Shown here one piece after another: positions 39,916 to 50,517 of a stretch of 64,000 nt of DNA. The notes under the pieces were generated by a model. It searched no databases. It was not told the DNA's origin and was given only the letters and a program-made list of their open reading frames with translations. Source of the DNA: Archivesica marissinica. Its lineage: Eukaryota > Mollusca > Bivalvia > Venerida > Vesicomyidae. The stretch lies in contig CM026387.1 of assembly GCA_014843695.1 (NCBI GenBank), positions 70,314,795-70,378,794 of the forward strand, read 5' to 3'. A program made the position numbers and the translations under genes. The stretch's first letter is position 1. Each line of letters opens with the position of its first letter.

Positions 39916-40043
39916 GAGGTTATAAAAATGTTCTCCTATCTTAAACTCAGTCTCTGATTGGTTCGGCTGGCAGTAAAACTCAGAATCAACCAATCACATC
40001 TTTTGAGCTAGAGTTTGAGATCTGAGAAAGGTGTTATAACCTC
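39916..40043. mobile_element. Foldback MITE with GGTTATAA ends, copy 2
   Basis: GAGGTTATAAAAATG ... GGTGTTATAACCTCG, with arms sharing TTAAACTCAGTCTCTGATTG G and its inverted partner. About 128 bp. Confidence 0.72.
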
Positions 40044-40119
40044 GGGCACAGGCCTCCAATTGTATCTGTTTTTATCAACTACAGACGGGTCAGTAGGCGC
40101 CTCACAACAACCATATATA

Positions 40120-40408
40120 TTATGGTGCTCGAACTCCGGACCTTTCGCACCTGAAATATATATATATATATGTCGATCCCCCGGCTGACCATAATAAAAT
40201 TAACAGTCTTTCAGATGGGACTTTAAACCAAGGTCTCGTGTCGGTGCTTTACACCGTGCACGTAAAAGAACCAGAGGAGATTCTGGAATGGGACTTTGTC
40301 TTTAACATTGCAATATCCTCCAAAAATCTAAAATGACTAATTTCTTCAGGAGGCGTCGCTCATATGGGCAATCGATATCGACGATAAATAAACGTAAAAC
40401 ACACACAC
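40120..40408 (+). mobile_element. SINE-A with head replaced by a SINE-B scrap
   Basis: GCTCGAACTCCGGACCTTTC (SINE-B, reverse) and a (TA)n run precede GTCGATCCCCCGGCTGACC, where SINE-A starts at its B box and continues to the tail. Confidence 0.75.
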
Positions 40409-40547
40409 ATGCTTCAGAATCAGCCCAGCATAGTATTTTGAAGATGAAGAACTGGTCGTTAATTATAAAGTAATTATTTCACTAACAAAAAAAAGAACAT
40501 ACCAAATTACAACACACCTTTATTACTCAAAACGTACAGATACATTT

Positions 40548-40780
40548 GTGGAAGTCGGTCGTGATAGCGCCGTTGATGCGCGTTCGCTTCAGGTGCGAAA
40601 GGTCCGGAGTTCGAGCCCCGCTGGAGCCGTTATGATTGGGGCCCTTAGGCAAGGCATTTAATTTCCACGTTGCCTCTTCTCTCTCCCTCGTGGCGATGTA
40701 TTCCATCAGGAATGAGGTCTCGAGTGTGATTAATATAAGTTGTAAGAACCAGTTTCGCAATCGAGCTAAATAAATTTAGA
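40548..40780 (+). mobile_element. SINE-B copy 4
   Basis: Plus-strand full copy: GTGGAAGTCGGTCGTGATAG head, GGAGTTCGAGCCCCGCTGGA B box, tail TTTCGCAATCGAGCTAAATA. Confidence 0.85.
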
Positions 40781-40811
40781 GTAGATTATCCCGAACTACA
40801 TCATATTTCAT

Positions 40812-41758
40812 ATTAAAGCGACACTACATCAGTGAAAACGCAAATTTATACAGAATGTAATTTCCTATTACTCCAAATATTTGTCTCAAAAATTGAGTAT
40901 TTCAACTAATAAACAAGCGTCGTATACGCGGTTTGTTTACATAACAAAATAATGTAAACAGGGTCGACATACATGCGTAATACAACCTGTGTACCGTTAT
41001 ATCTCACATGTTTGCCTATGCATATTTATTTGTAGACTAATCTTAGTTAAATTTATTATCTCTAAGCGACATTATCAATCGTTTAGTATTGACTGCAATT
41101 ACAAATAAATGTCAATTCAGGAGCGTGAATGACCGGTATATGAAATCCTACATTCACTTTTGAAAGTTTGTCGACCACAAACACATTGTTTATTGATTCA
41201 ATATTTGTATTCGAATGTATTCGGAAGACTTTATAGTAGCAATGCATGTATACGTGAACAATGCAAAGTTATGCTGTTCTCTTGATACGATTTTTGCCTG
41301 GGTGTGGCTGCGGGTTTGGCTGGCTGAGGGTATTGTACGGTGTGGCACTGGGAATGTGTAGTAGTTGCGAATTGCATTTCTTAATGCTTTTCTTTCTTTT
41401 TTTGGTATTTTTATCATATCCATTATTATCGCCTTAATTGTAATCTAAAATTTGTATCCTAATTGCAATGCTCTTATACTATATTCAGTCTCTTTGTTAA
41501 TTACAAACTAGTATGTTGGGGCGGGCCTAAACTAATGTTGTTAAAACTTGTAGCCCAACCCTTTTGCTTCTCCATATATAAACATACTGATAATGATTGT
41601 ACCATATATCTTATTTATTTCATCTGTAACATGTTTGTAAATTTGAGTTGTATTGTACATTGAATATAAAGAATGCAATAAAATATGATTAAACTAAACA
41701 ATGCATGTATACGTGAACAATGCATGTTTTGGCTTTTTGCGATGTAATGTCGCTTTAA
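40812..41758. mobile_element. MITE family U, copy 2, containing a LINE tail
   Basis: Same ends as the 32010 copy. It is interrupted at 41266-41699 by a 434-bp LINE 3' end flanked by a 25-bp TSD (AATGCATGTATACGTGAACA ATGCA at 41241 and 41700). Confidence 0.85.
41266..41699 (+). mobile_element. 5'-truncated LINE 3' end within MITE U
   Basis: Ends GCAATAAAATATGATTAAAC and is bracketed by a perfect 25-bp duplication. Long TSD and 5' truncation indicate target-primed reverse transcription. Confidence 0.8.
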
Positions 41759-41818
41759 GTATTTTATTCCGAGAAAGACATTTTAAAATTATTAGACGAG
41801 TTGGAGAAAATGTACACG

Positions 41819-42861
41819 TGTGCAAAACCCCAATTTGCACGAAATGTTTATTATTGTTATATATAAATAGTAATGTATTATATAAATACATTAAACTGTT
41901 TCTATATATGGCCAAATGTTTACCAAATATATATATATTTGTATTATGCATAATCTTCTGCTATTATTTTCGCGCCTAAAATTATCAATCTCGCTTCGCG
42001 CGGGAAATGACTTAAGATGTTAGGCCTAATCTCAGTTTATCAAGGCCGTGGTTGCAGGTGTCCAGTTATGTAATACAAAGGCACCGAACTGGTTTGATGG
42101 TGTAATATTAGATGACAGGCCGTGGTTGCAGGTGTCCAGTTATGTAATATAAAGGCACCGAACTGGTTTGATGGTGTAATATTAGATAACATAACAGATG
42201 TTTAGGAATAACAGATGTTTTAGGAATTGTTATATCATATCTACACTGATTCAATCATGTATATAAGAAATGGATTTTATTAACATAAATCAGACACACT
42301 AGAGCCTAACTCCAGGAGCGAGAAAGGTCGTGATCTCAATCTAGTATATAGAACATATAAACTGTATTTATGATACTTAGATATTATGGACATTATAAGA
42401 AATATAACTTATAAAGATTTGTTGAATAATTAAATTGTTCAGCCATAGAAGAAACATAGAGTTTCGGCGAACCATATAGAAGGTGATTAAAAGTTAATCT
42501 AATCAGAAACAGTGATTAGATTATAGTGATATTGAGTAATGACGGATTAGAAAGATTGGATGTTAAATATACTGTGTAAGCGCATAGTCGACTCACACAA
42601 ATGGATTGTTAAATAAGCTTTTAATGATACGATGTATATATATATAGATCACTGATTATATATATATGGATATTTCTGATGCCAATTTAAACAAGATATT
42701 ATATAGAAGAAATGTAATACTGTGTTGAGTTATCATTAATACATATAATAACGAAGAAACCCCCTAGACAACTCCAGCGAGTCTACAATATGATAGACCC
42801 TGGTAAGAGCCGTAGCAACCGAGACATATTATTACGAGAAGAAAAAGGAGAGTTTGCGACA
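41819..42861 (+). repeat. 5' LTR
   Basis: 1043 bp, TG...CA. Contains a 77-bp direct repeat (about 42035-42190, unit beginning AAGGCCGTGGTTGCAGGTGT) and a hairpin-like TCGCGCC..GGCGCGA area near 41970. Confidence 0.9.
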
Positions 42862-42862
42862 A

Positions 42863-42882
42863 TTGGGACGCTCGTCCGGGAT
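42863..42882 (+). promoter_or_regulatory. Primer-binding site, tRNA-Pro-like
   Basis: TGGGACGCTCGTCCGGGAT directly follows the LTR. It differs slightly from the tRNA-Pro-complementary PBS used by many retroelements; a tRNA-Pro primer is inferred. It is repeated after the internal duplication at about 44203. Confidence 0.6.
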
Positions 42883-43309
42883 TGGAAATAAAGAAGAGGT
42901 GACATATCGTGACATATTGTGAAGGACACTAGAATTTATATATGGAATATTGTGAAGGACACTAGGATTTATACATGAAGAATACAGGGACTATTAATTA
43001 ACGTGGGAAAACAGAAGTGCATGCGAGACAGTGTTAGAATTTGGAAATAAGTGAAAGACGTCAACGAATTATTAAATTAATGAAATGGATTAAATTATTG
43101 GAAATGTGCAAACTTTGAATATGTGATAAATTATATATTGGATTAACGAACGAGACAGACTTCGGTAAGTACCAGTTTTCTTTTCATATAGGCTTAATAT
43201 TATCATTAAAATTATATTAGTGATTTACTTCCTTTTATTGAACTCAATTCTATAATACATTTGGAGATACATTCTGGGGATTAAAAATTTTGGGAAATAA
43301 AAAAATAAA

Positions 43310-44068
43310 ATGGCTACAACTAGGAGTGCTAATAAGGAAACTGAGGGGCCGGTTCACCCCGACTTGCAGACAACAGGTGATGAGATATGGGCCAAATTAA
43401 TGAGACTTCCCTTCTTTAATCAGGCAAATCTGGAACGTCAGGGTGAGATTTATGAGAAAGAAAGAGAGAGGGAAAGAGAGAGGGAAAGAGAAGAAAGAGA
43501 GAGAGAAAGAGAGAGGGATGAAGTAAAACAAAGAGGGGAAAGAGAAGAGAAAGAAAGGGACAGGGAGGAAAGAATGCAAAGGGAGAAAATGCAGACGGAG
43601 ATTCGCCTGAGAGAAATCCAGAGAGATCAGGAATCTCAGCAAAATAACCCCCTCCATACAGATAATAGGCCCTCTAAGACAAACATTTCTGTTCCTATTT
43701 GGACCCAGACTATGAGGCCAGATAAATTCTTCGCAACATGTGAGAGACTGGTCGAAGCTAGCCAGGTCGCCAAACAAACATGGGTGGGCCATATTATAGA
43801 CAAGTTGTCCGACAAGGCCAGAAATATATATGCCACTCTTCCTGTCCAAGACGCTAATAATTACGATACCCTCAAGGCCGCCATCTTGGATGAATATAGA
43901 CTATCACCCACTGTATATAGAAAGAATTTCTTCTCTTGGGTAAAGAAACCTCAGCAGACATATTCCGAATTCATTAAGGAATTAAGGGAGCAAATGACTC
44001 TATGGACGGAGAACAATGATCCGAATTTAAACAAGATATTCTATAGAAGAAATGTAATACTGTGTTGA
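43310..44068 (+). pseudogene. gag copy 1, truncated by internal duplication
   Basis: 252 codons. It is nearly identical to the first two-thirds of the downstream gag, but after ...TLWTENNDP (44022) the frame runs into LTR-derived sequence (NLNKIFYRRNVILC, stop). The capsid C-terminal half and zinc knuckle are missing. The Glu/Arg repeat segment is shorter than in copy 2. It lies downstream of the first leader, so a normal transcript would meet this broken gag first. Confidence 0.85.
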
Positions 44069-45411
44069 GTTATCATTAATACATATAATAACGAAGAAAC
44101 CCCCTAGACAACTCCAGCGAGTCTACAATAGGATAGACCCTGGTAAGAGCCGTAGCAACCGAGACATATTATTACGAGAAGAAAAAGGAGAGTTTGCGAC
44201 AAGTGGGACGCTCGTCCGGGATTGGAAATAAAGAAGAGGTGACATATCGTGACATATTGTGAAGGACACTAGAATTTATATATGGAATATTGTGAAGGAC
44301 ACTAGGATTTATACATGAAGAATACAAGGGACTATTAATTAACGTGGGACAACAGAAGTGCATGCGAGACAGTGTTAGAATTTGGAAATAAGTGAAAGAC
44401 GTCAACGAATTATTAAATTAATGAAATGGATTAAATTATTGGAAATGTGCAAACTTTGAATATGTGATAAATTATATATTGGATTAACGGACGAGACAGA
44501 CTTCGGTAAGTACCAGTTTTCTTTTCATAGAGGCTTAATATTATCATTAAAATTATATTAGTGATTTACTTCCTTTTATTGAACTCAATTCTATAATACA
44601 TTTGGAGATACATTCTGGGGATTAAAAATTTTGGGAAATAAAAAAATAAAATGGCTACAACTAGGAGTGCTAATAAGGAAACTGAGGGGCCGGTTCACCC
44701 CGACTTGCAGACAACAGGTGATGAGATATGGGACAAATTAATGAGACTTCCCTTCTTTAATCAGGCAAATCTGGAACGTCAGGGTGAGATTTATGAGAAA
44801 GAAAGGGAAGAAGTAAAACAAAGAGAAGAAAGAGAGAGAGAAAGAGAGAGGGAAGAAGTAAAACAAAGAGAAGAAAGAGAGAGAGAAAGAGAGAGAGAAA
44901 GAGAGAGGGAAGAAGTAAAACAAAGAGGGGAAAGAGAAGAGAAAGAAAGGGACAGGGAGGAAAGAATGCAAAGGGAGAAAATGCAGATGGAGATTCGCCT
45001 GAGAGAAATCCAGAGAGATCAGGAATCTCAGCAAAATAACCCCCTCCATACAGATAATAGGCCCTCTAAGACAAACATTTCTGTTCCTATTTGGACCCAG
45101 ACTATGAGGCCAGATAAATTCTTCGCAACATGTGAGAGACTGTTCGAAGCTAGCCAGGTCGCCAAACAAACATGGGTGGGCCATATTATAGACAAGTTGT
45201 CCGACAAGGCCAGAAATATATATGCCACTCTTCCTGTCCAAGACGCTAATAATTACGATACCCTCAAGGCCGCCATCTTGGATGAATATAGACTCTCACC
45301 CACTGTATATAGAAAGAATTTCTTCTCTTGGGTAAAGAAACCTCAGCAGACATATTCCGAATTCATTAAGGAATTAAGGGAGCAAATGACTCTATGGACG
45401 GAGAACAATGA
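44023..45411 (+). repeat. Second copy of the LTR-end/leader/gag segment
   Basis: The segment 42684-44022 (last 180 bp of LTR, PBS, leader, gag start) is repeated directly from 44023. The junction joins ...AATGATCCG to AATTTAAACAAG. Confidence 0.9.
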
Positions 45412-45766
45412 TCCGAGCGAGGTCAACTGGATCGAGCTGCTCTTGAGATATAGATTCGATTCCCAGCTAAGTGATGAGCTTAATTTGTTCATTCTGGATA
45501 AGAAAGCATCTACTCTCCAGGAATGTATTTCCCTGGCTGATGAATATAACCTCCACCGCAGATTAGCGCCCAGGACACGGATTAATTCAAATCCGAATGT
45601 GAAACCCAGAGATACAGAACACCGACCTCCAGCCCCAAGGCCATATATCCCATCACCCATGTATCGACCCAATATTAGGATAGATAATTCCCAAGCTACC
45701 CATAGAACTCCCCGGATAGAAAAATATTGTAGTTATTGTAGGCGTAATGGCCACGGACGAACATAG
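44651..45766 (+). CDS. Gag (matrix/capsid, zinc knuckle interrupted by TAG)
   Basis: 371 aa from ATG 44651. Order: short N-terminal domain (HPDLQTTGDEIWDKLMRLPF), a long Glu/Arg/Lys low-complexity coiled coil (about 50-115, EREREREEVKQREERE), then a gypsy-type capsid region (about 145-320) with PDKFFATCERLFEASQVAKQ and TYSEFIKELREQMTLWT. A Pro-rich linker leads to YCSYCRRNGHGRT at the end. C-x2-C-x4-H is present, but the codon that should precede the final knuckle Cys is TAG; the next codons are TGT TGG (Cys-Trp), so the knuckle completes only by read-through. Gag packages element RNA in virus-like particles. Pol is in the same frame. Confidence 0.88.
   Translation: MATTRSANKETEGPVHPDLQTTGDEIWDKLMRLPFFNQANLERQGEIYEKEREEVKQREEREREREREEVKQREEREREREREREREEVKQRGEREEKERDREERMQREKMQMEIRLREIQRDQESQQNNPLHTDNRPSKTNISVPIWTQTMRPDKFFATCERLFEASQVAKQTWVGHIIDKLSDKARNIYATLPVQDANNYDTLKAAILDEYRLSPTVYRKNFFSWVKKPQQTYSEFIKELREQMTLWTENNDPSEVNWIELLLRYRFDSQLSDELNLFILDKKASTLQECISLADEYNLHRRLAPRTRINSNPNVKPRDTEHRPPAPRPYIPSPMYRPNIRIDNSQATHRTPRIEKYCSYCRRNGHGRT
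45764..45766 (+). promoter_or_regulatory. Single in-frame TAG separating gag and pol
   Basis: Gag and pol share one reading frame, 44651-49246, broken only by this codon. Read-through would give a Gag-Pol fusion, but a plain nonsense mutation explains it equally well. Confidence 0.6.
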
Positions 45767-48700
45767 TGTTGGGCAGATCCCAATTCACCTAGGTACAGGG
45801 GTACTAGAAACCTAGCAAACGGACACCAAGTGTCAAACACTACTCATAGTTCAGCCTTTATAACCAATGAGCCAGTGAACTCATATGAAAATACCGAGAT
45901 GGTAAATCCATTACTTGTCAAATATACAGGTCAAGCACGCATAAATAATAACACCGCACAAGTGACGTATTTGAGAGATTCAGGTGCGACAATTAGTTTA
46001 TTGTCGGCTACTGATCAGACCGCTGATCATTTAGAATACACAGGTGAACGGGTAACAATCCGCGGTGTCAATTATATCCCTGGTAATTATCCGATAGCAA
46101 AGATTAGCGTCGATTGTCCAATATACCAAGGAACATTGAAGGTGGCTGTATTAAAACACAGATGCACCGCGGGGGTGGATCTTATAATAGGTAACGACTG
46201 TGAAACTGCCCCTGTCACTGATTTGATTACCTGTGGCGTGGTTACACGCTCAAATAAGAAAATTATCCCGTTTGATGAAATTGTCACGTCCAACCCAGAC
46301 TCAGAAAACACGACCGATACAAATCACAATGTCTTACCTTTTCGGAATACAATTGAGATCAATTCCCCCTCTGAGAAAGCCAGTACAGTTAAACCCCAAA
46401 ATATTCCCTCTATTGACGATTTGAGTCCTGATAAATTATTGCAAGAACAGAATAATGACCCGACCTTAGCACCCCTCTGGGAAATGGCTCAAGAAGGAAC
46501 ACCTATTCGGCAAGGATATTACATCCAGCTCGAACCCCGACTACTTATGAGGAGAGAACAACCTCAAGACACGTCCAAAGTTCGACCCTGGAAAATATAT
46601 GATCAGGTGGTAGTTCCACGGGGATTCCGTGATCATATAACGGGACTCGCCCATGACAGTTTAAGTACGGGACACCAGGGACCTAGTAAGACCCTGAAGC
46701 GCATTAAGCGCCGCTTCTTTTGGCCGGGAATCCGCGCAGATGTTAAACGATTCTGCCATAGCTGTGGGCCGTGCCAGAGAGCGGGTAAGGGACAGAAAGC
46801 CACTGTAGCCCCATTGAAACCCCTGCCCATTATATCCCAACCATTCAAATTTATATCCGCTGATTTCGTTGGACCCATGAAGAAAACTATAAATGGGAAC
46901 CAGTATATCTTGAATTTTATTGATCATGCCACTAAATATACGGAATCTTTCCCATGCGCCGCAGCGACAGCTGTTAATGCACAAAAAGCCCTGATCGAGA
47001 TAATATCTCGACATGGAAAACCCCAGACCCTGTTGACTGACCGAGGAAGCGCTTTCATAGCTGAAACATTCACACGCTTCCTAGCCGAGCACGATATACG
47101 TCACTTAACTAGCACGAGTTACAGGCCTCAAACCAACGGATCAATAGAGAAATATAATGGTACATTGAAAACCATGCTTAGAATCCTTGGGGAGAACTCT
47201 TTATCGTCTTGGGATGAGATGCTACCCTGGCTATTATTTGCATATAGAAGTGCAGAGCACTCTAGCACAGGATATTCTCCCTTCTACCTTCTATATGGGC
47301 GCGAACCTAGAGATAATCTAGATTCCACTTATGATCTCTGGGCTAGAAATGAGCGGGATGAAGGGATCCCCATAAATAACTATGTACAAGAATTATGTCA
47401 TAGATTAGCTGAAGCGTTACGTGACGCCAGCGAGAATGCACAACAGGCCGCAGATGGTCGTAAAACAAAGTATGACAGAAGTAAGAAAGCGAAAATGCGT
47501 GTATTCCAGCGTGGTGAATTAGTGTTAGTACGATTACCGTTAAAAGGTAATAAGCTGAAGAATGCCCTCCAGGGACCGTATCCGGTACACGAAAAGGTAG
47601 CGTCGCATACCTATATTATATACATGCCTGATAAGAGAGTAAAATACCGTGTTATGCATGTAAACCAGTTGAAGCCCTGGACAGGTAGGGAGGAGGGTGC
47701 AGCTCTAGCTGATAGTAGTCCGGTGTATGAGTCCCAAGACCCTACCCTATTAGATTACCAAGCCCCTACGGACATTGAGAAAGAATTCGATCCTTGCAGT
47801 CCTCTTGAATCTGTACCTAAGAAAACCTGGCCGGATATCAGTCATTTAAACCCAGACCACAGGGACGATATTAGTCAGTTATTTGACCGTTACCCCCGTT
47901 TATTCTCTGGACAACTGGGACGTTTCCACGGTGTTACCCATGATATTGATGTGCAAGGTGCTTCACCCGTAGTCCAGCCTTACTACCGCATGTCTCCAGA
48001 AAAGAAACAAATATTAAAAACTGAGCTAGATCAAATGTTGGAGTTAGGAATTATCCGCCCTAGCAGAAGCCAGTGGGCCTCTCCCATAATATTGGTACGC
48101 AAATCAGACTCAGAATGGCGACCATGTATTGATTATCGGAAAATTAATGACCTGACTCGAGGAGAAGCCTTCCCCATCCCGAGATTAGACGATCTCATTG
48201 ATCAGGTCGCAGGTTCGAGTCTGATATCAATTTTAGATCTTAATAAAGGTTACTGGCAGATTCCGCTAACCCCTCGAGCTAGTGAAATTGCAGCGTTCAT
48301 AACCCCCTGGGGCTTGTTTGAACCATTAACTCTCCCATTTGGTTTAAAAAACGGTGGAGTTACCTTCCAGAGGGCCATAAACGAGATAATCGCTCAATCC
48401 CCGACAGAAACCATCCGTGATAGATTTGCCGACGCATATCTGGATGATATTGCTGTTCGATCCAATTTATGGTCACAGCACATAAATCACTTGGATTGGA
48501 CATTTCATAGACTAGAGGATAGTGGTGTTACTTTGAATCCGAAGAAGTGTAAAATTGGGTCTGGAACAGTCAAGTACTTGGGACATGAATTAGGGTCGGG
48601 AAAAATCAAACCAATTTCCAGCAAGGTTGAGTGTATTAGTAATATCTCTCCCCCACAGACCAAGAAACAATTACGAGGATATCTGGGATCAGTAGGATTT

Positions 48701-49246
48701 TACAGGAAATTCATTCCCCAGTTCGCTGAGATCGCCGCTCCCCTGACTGACTTATTAAAGGGCAAGCGATCAGGGAACATCATAACTCAGTGGAGCGATA
48801 AACATCAACTTGCTTTCGAATCCTTAAAGAAAGCTTTAACCAATAAACCCATACTGAAGGCCCCTGACTTTAACCAAGAGTTCGAACTCTATACTGATGC
48901 TTCCGATTTGGGAATTTCGGCTGTACTGACTCAGACCGTTGACCAAGTACCACACCCAGTAGCATTTTATTCCCGAAAACTTATTCCACGAGAGAAAAAC
49001 TACTCTACAATAGAGAAGGAATTATTAGCTATAGTGGCCGGTATCGAACATTTTCGCATATATGTAAGCACAAGCAAAACAATAATTAATTCAGATCATA
49101 ATCCCCTTGTATGGTTAAGTAGGTCGAAAACGTCCAATCAACGCCTCTTAAGATGGGCACTGTGTCTCTCAGAATTTAATCTGACCATTAAACATATCAA
49201 AGGGACTCAAAATGTTCTAGCAGACTTTCTCAGTAGAGTTCAATGA
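45767..49246 (+). CDS. Pol polyprotein with order PR-IN-RT-RNase H (Gmr1-like)
   Basis: 1159 codons open after the gag TAG, with no ATG needed; positions below count from codon 45830. Protease motif: RDSGATISLL at about 50-58. Integrase: zinc finger HDSLSTGHQG...FCHSCGPCQ (about 265-315). Its core has Asp in ISADFVGPMKK (about 342), Asp in LLTDRGSAF (about 402) and Glu in NGSIEKYNG (about 438), followed by a GPY/F module (LQGPYPVHEK). Reverse transcriptase: QPYYRMSPEKK start (about 714), ILDLNKGYWQIPL (motif A) and AYLDDIAVRS (catalytic YLDD, about 870). RNase H: ELYTDASDLG, EKELLAIVAG and NSDHNPLVW (about 1020-1100). Integrase upstream of RT is the copia order, while every domain is gypsy-type; this combination defines the Gmr1 group, first described in cod. 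All catalytic residues are intact. Confidence 0.93.
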   Translation, partial: CWADPNSPRYRGTRNLANGHQVSNTTHSSAFITNEPVNSYENTEMVNPLLVKYTGQARINNNTAQVTYLRDSGATISLLSATDQTADHLEYTGERVTIRGVNYIPGNYPIAKISVDCPIYQGTLKVAVLKHRCTAGVDLIIGNDCETAPVTDLITCGVVTRSNKKIIPFDEIVTSNPDSENTTDTNHNVLPFRNTIEINSPSEKASTVKPQNIPSIDDLSPDKLLQEQNNDPTLAPLWEMAQEGTPIRQGYYIQLEPRLLMRREQPQDTSKVRPWKIYDQVVVPRGFRDHITGLAHDSLSTGHQGPSKTLKRIKRRFFWPGIRADVKRFCHSCGPCQRAGKGQKATVAPLKPLPIISQPFKFISADFVGPMKKTINGNQYILNFIDHATKYTESFPCAAATAVNAQKALIEIISRHGKPQTLLTDRGSAFIAETFTRFLAEHDIRHLTSTSYRPQTNGSIEKYNGTLKTMLRILGENSLSSWDEMLPWLLFAYRSAEHSSTGYSPFYLLYGREPRDNLDSTYDLWARNERDEGIPINNYVQELCHRLAEALRDASENAQQAADGRKTKYDRSKKAKMRVFQRGELVLVRLPLKGNKLKNALQGPYPVHEKVASHTYIIYMPDKRVKYRVMHVNQLKPWTGREEGAALADSSPVYESQDPTLLDYQAPTDIEKEFDPCSPLESVPKKTWPDISHLNPDHRDDISQLFDRYPRLFSGQLGRFHGVTHDIDVQGASPVVQPYYRMSPEKKQILKTELDQMLELGIIRPSRSQWASPIILVRKSDSEWRPCIDYRKINDLTRGEAFPIPRLDDLIDQVAGSSLISILDLNKGYWQIPLTPRASEIAAFITPWGLFEPLTLPFGLKNGGVTFQRAINEIIAQSPTETIRDRFADAYLDDIAVRSNLWSQHINHLDWTFHRLEDSGVTLNPKKCKIGSGTVKYLGHELGSGKIKPISSKVECISNISPPQTKKQLRGYLGSVGFYRKFIPQFAEIAAPLTDLLKGKRSGNIITQWSDKHQLAFESLKKALTNKPILKAPDFNQEFELYTDASDLGISAVLTQTVDQVPHPVAFYSRKLIPREKNYSTIEKELLAIVAGIEHFRIYVSTSKTIINSDHNPLVWLSRSKTSNQRLLRWALCLSEFNLTIKHIKGTQNVLADFLSRVQ

Positions 49247-49470
49247 CTGTGATGTTTGACTTAGTAAATGTACTTGGTATTATTTCAGTTGTTCAGTAAA
49301 TAGTTATTGCCTCTATGATTAGAATGTTGGTACCTAGCGAAAGAAATGCTATTTTAGGACATATGATGTATTGATATTATGATTGTTTTCTACTGTATAT
49401 TCAAAGGAATGAAGATTTGTAAATCGGCCGATAGCGGGCGATGTCAAACTTCTCCCCGGGTAGGGAGGAT
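49247..49470 (+). other. 3' untranslated region and polypurine tract
   Basis: No env-like frame. GGGTAGGGAGGAT at 49458-49470 immediately precedes the 3' LTR and serves as plus-strand primer. Confidence 0.7.
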
Positions 49471-50517
49471 TGTGCAAAACCCCAATTTGCACGAAATATT
49501 TATTATTGTTATATATAAATAGTAATGTATTATATAAATACATTAAACTGTTTCTATATATGGCCAAATGTTTACCATGTAATATATATATATTTGTTTT
49601 ATGCATAATCGTCTGCTATTATTTTCGCGCCTAAAATTATCAATCTCGCTTCGCGCGGGAAATGACTTAAGATGTTAGGCCTAATCTCAGTTTATCAAGG
49701 CCGTGGTTGCAGGTGTCCAGTTATGTAATACAAAGGCACCGAACTGGTTTGATGGTGTAATATTAGATAACAGGCCGTGGTTGCAGGTGTCCAGTTATGT
49801 AATACAAAGGCACCGAACTGGTTTGATGGTGTAATATTAGATAACATAACAGATGTTTAGGAATAACAGATGTTTTAGGAATTGTTATATCATATATACA
49901 CTGATTCAATTATGTATATAAGAAATGGATTTTATTAACATAGATCAGACACACTAGAGCCTAACTCCAGGAGCGAGAAAGGTCGTGATCTCAATCTAGT
50001 ATATAGAACATATAAACTGTATTTATGATACTTAGATATTATTGACATTATAAGAAATATAACTTATAAAGATTTGTCGAATAATTAAATTGTTCAGCCA
50101 CAGAAGAAACATAGAGTTTCGGCGAACCATACCAGAAGTTGATTAAAAGTTAATCTAATCAGAAACAGTGATTAGATTATAGTGATATTGAGTAATGACG
50201 GATTAGAAAGATTGGATGTTAAATATACTGTGTAAGCGCATAGTCGGCTCACACAAATGGATTGTTAAATAAGCTTTTAATGATACGATGTATATATATA
50301 TAGATCACTGATTATATATATATGGATATTTCTGATGCCAATTTAAACAAGATATTATATAGAAGAAATGTAATACTGTGTTGAGTTATCATTAATACAT
50401 ATAATAACGAAGAAACCCCCTAGACAACTCCAGCGAGTCTACAATAGGATAGACCCTGGTAAGAGCCGTAGCAACCTAGACATATTCTTACGAGAAGAAA
50501 AAGGAGAGTTTGCGACA
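49471..50517 (+). repeat. 3' LTR
   Basis: 1047 bp, near-identical to the 5' LTR. Small differences include TACCATGTAATATATA versus TACCAAATATATATA. Confidence 0.9.

Larger units (their letters stand above)
41819..50517 (+). mobile_element. Gmr1-like Ty3/gypsy LTR retrotransposon with duplicated leader-gag
   Basis: An 8.7-kb element with near-identical LTRs (41819-42861 and 49471-50517, beginning TGTGCAAAACCCC and ending TTTGCGACA), a primer-binding site, two gag copies and a pol in the order protease-integrase-RT-RNase H. No matching short TSD is seen (left flank TACACG, right flank CTGTTC). LTRs differ by few changes, so insertion is recent. Confidence 0.92.

Noticed and set aside
42035..42190. 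CRISPR-like direct repeats
   Set aside because: Only a 77-bp doublet within the LTR, and the genome is eukaryotic.
43397..45241. Minus-strand frames of up to 167 codons opposite gag
   Set aside because: Shadows of the Glu/Arg-rich gag repeats, reading as Ser/Phe/Leu low complexity.
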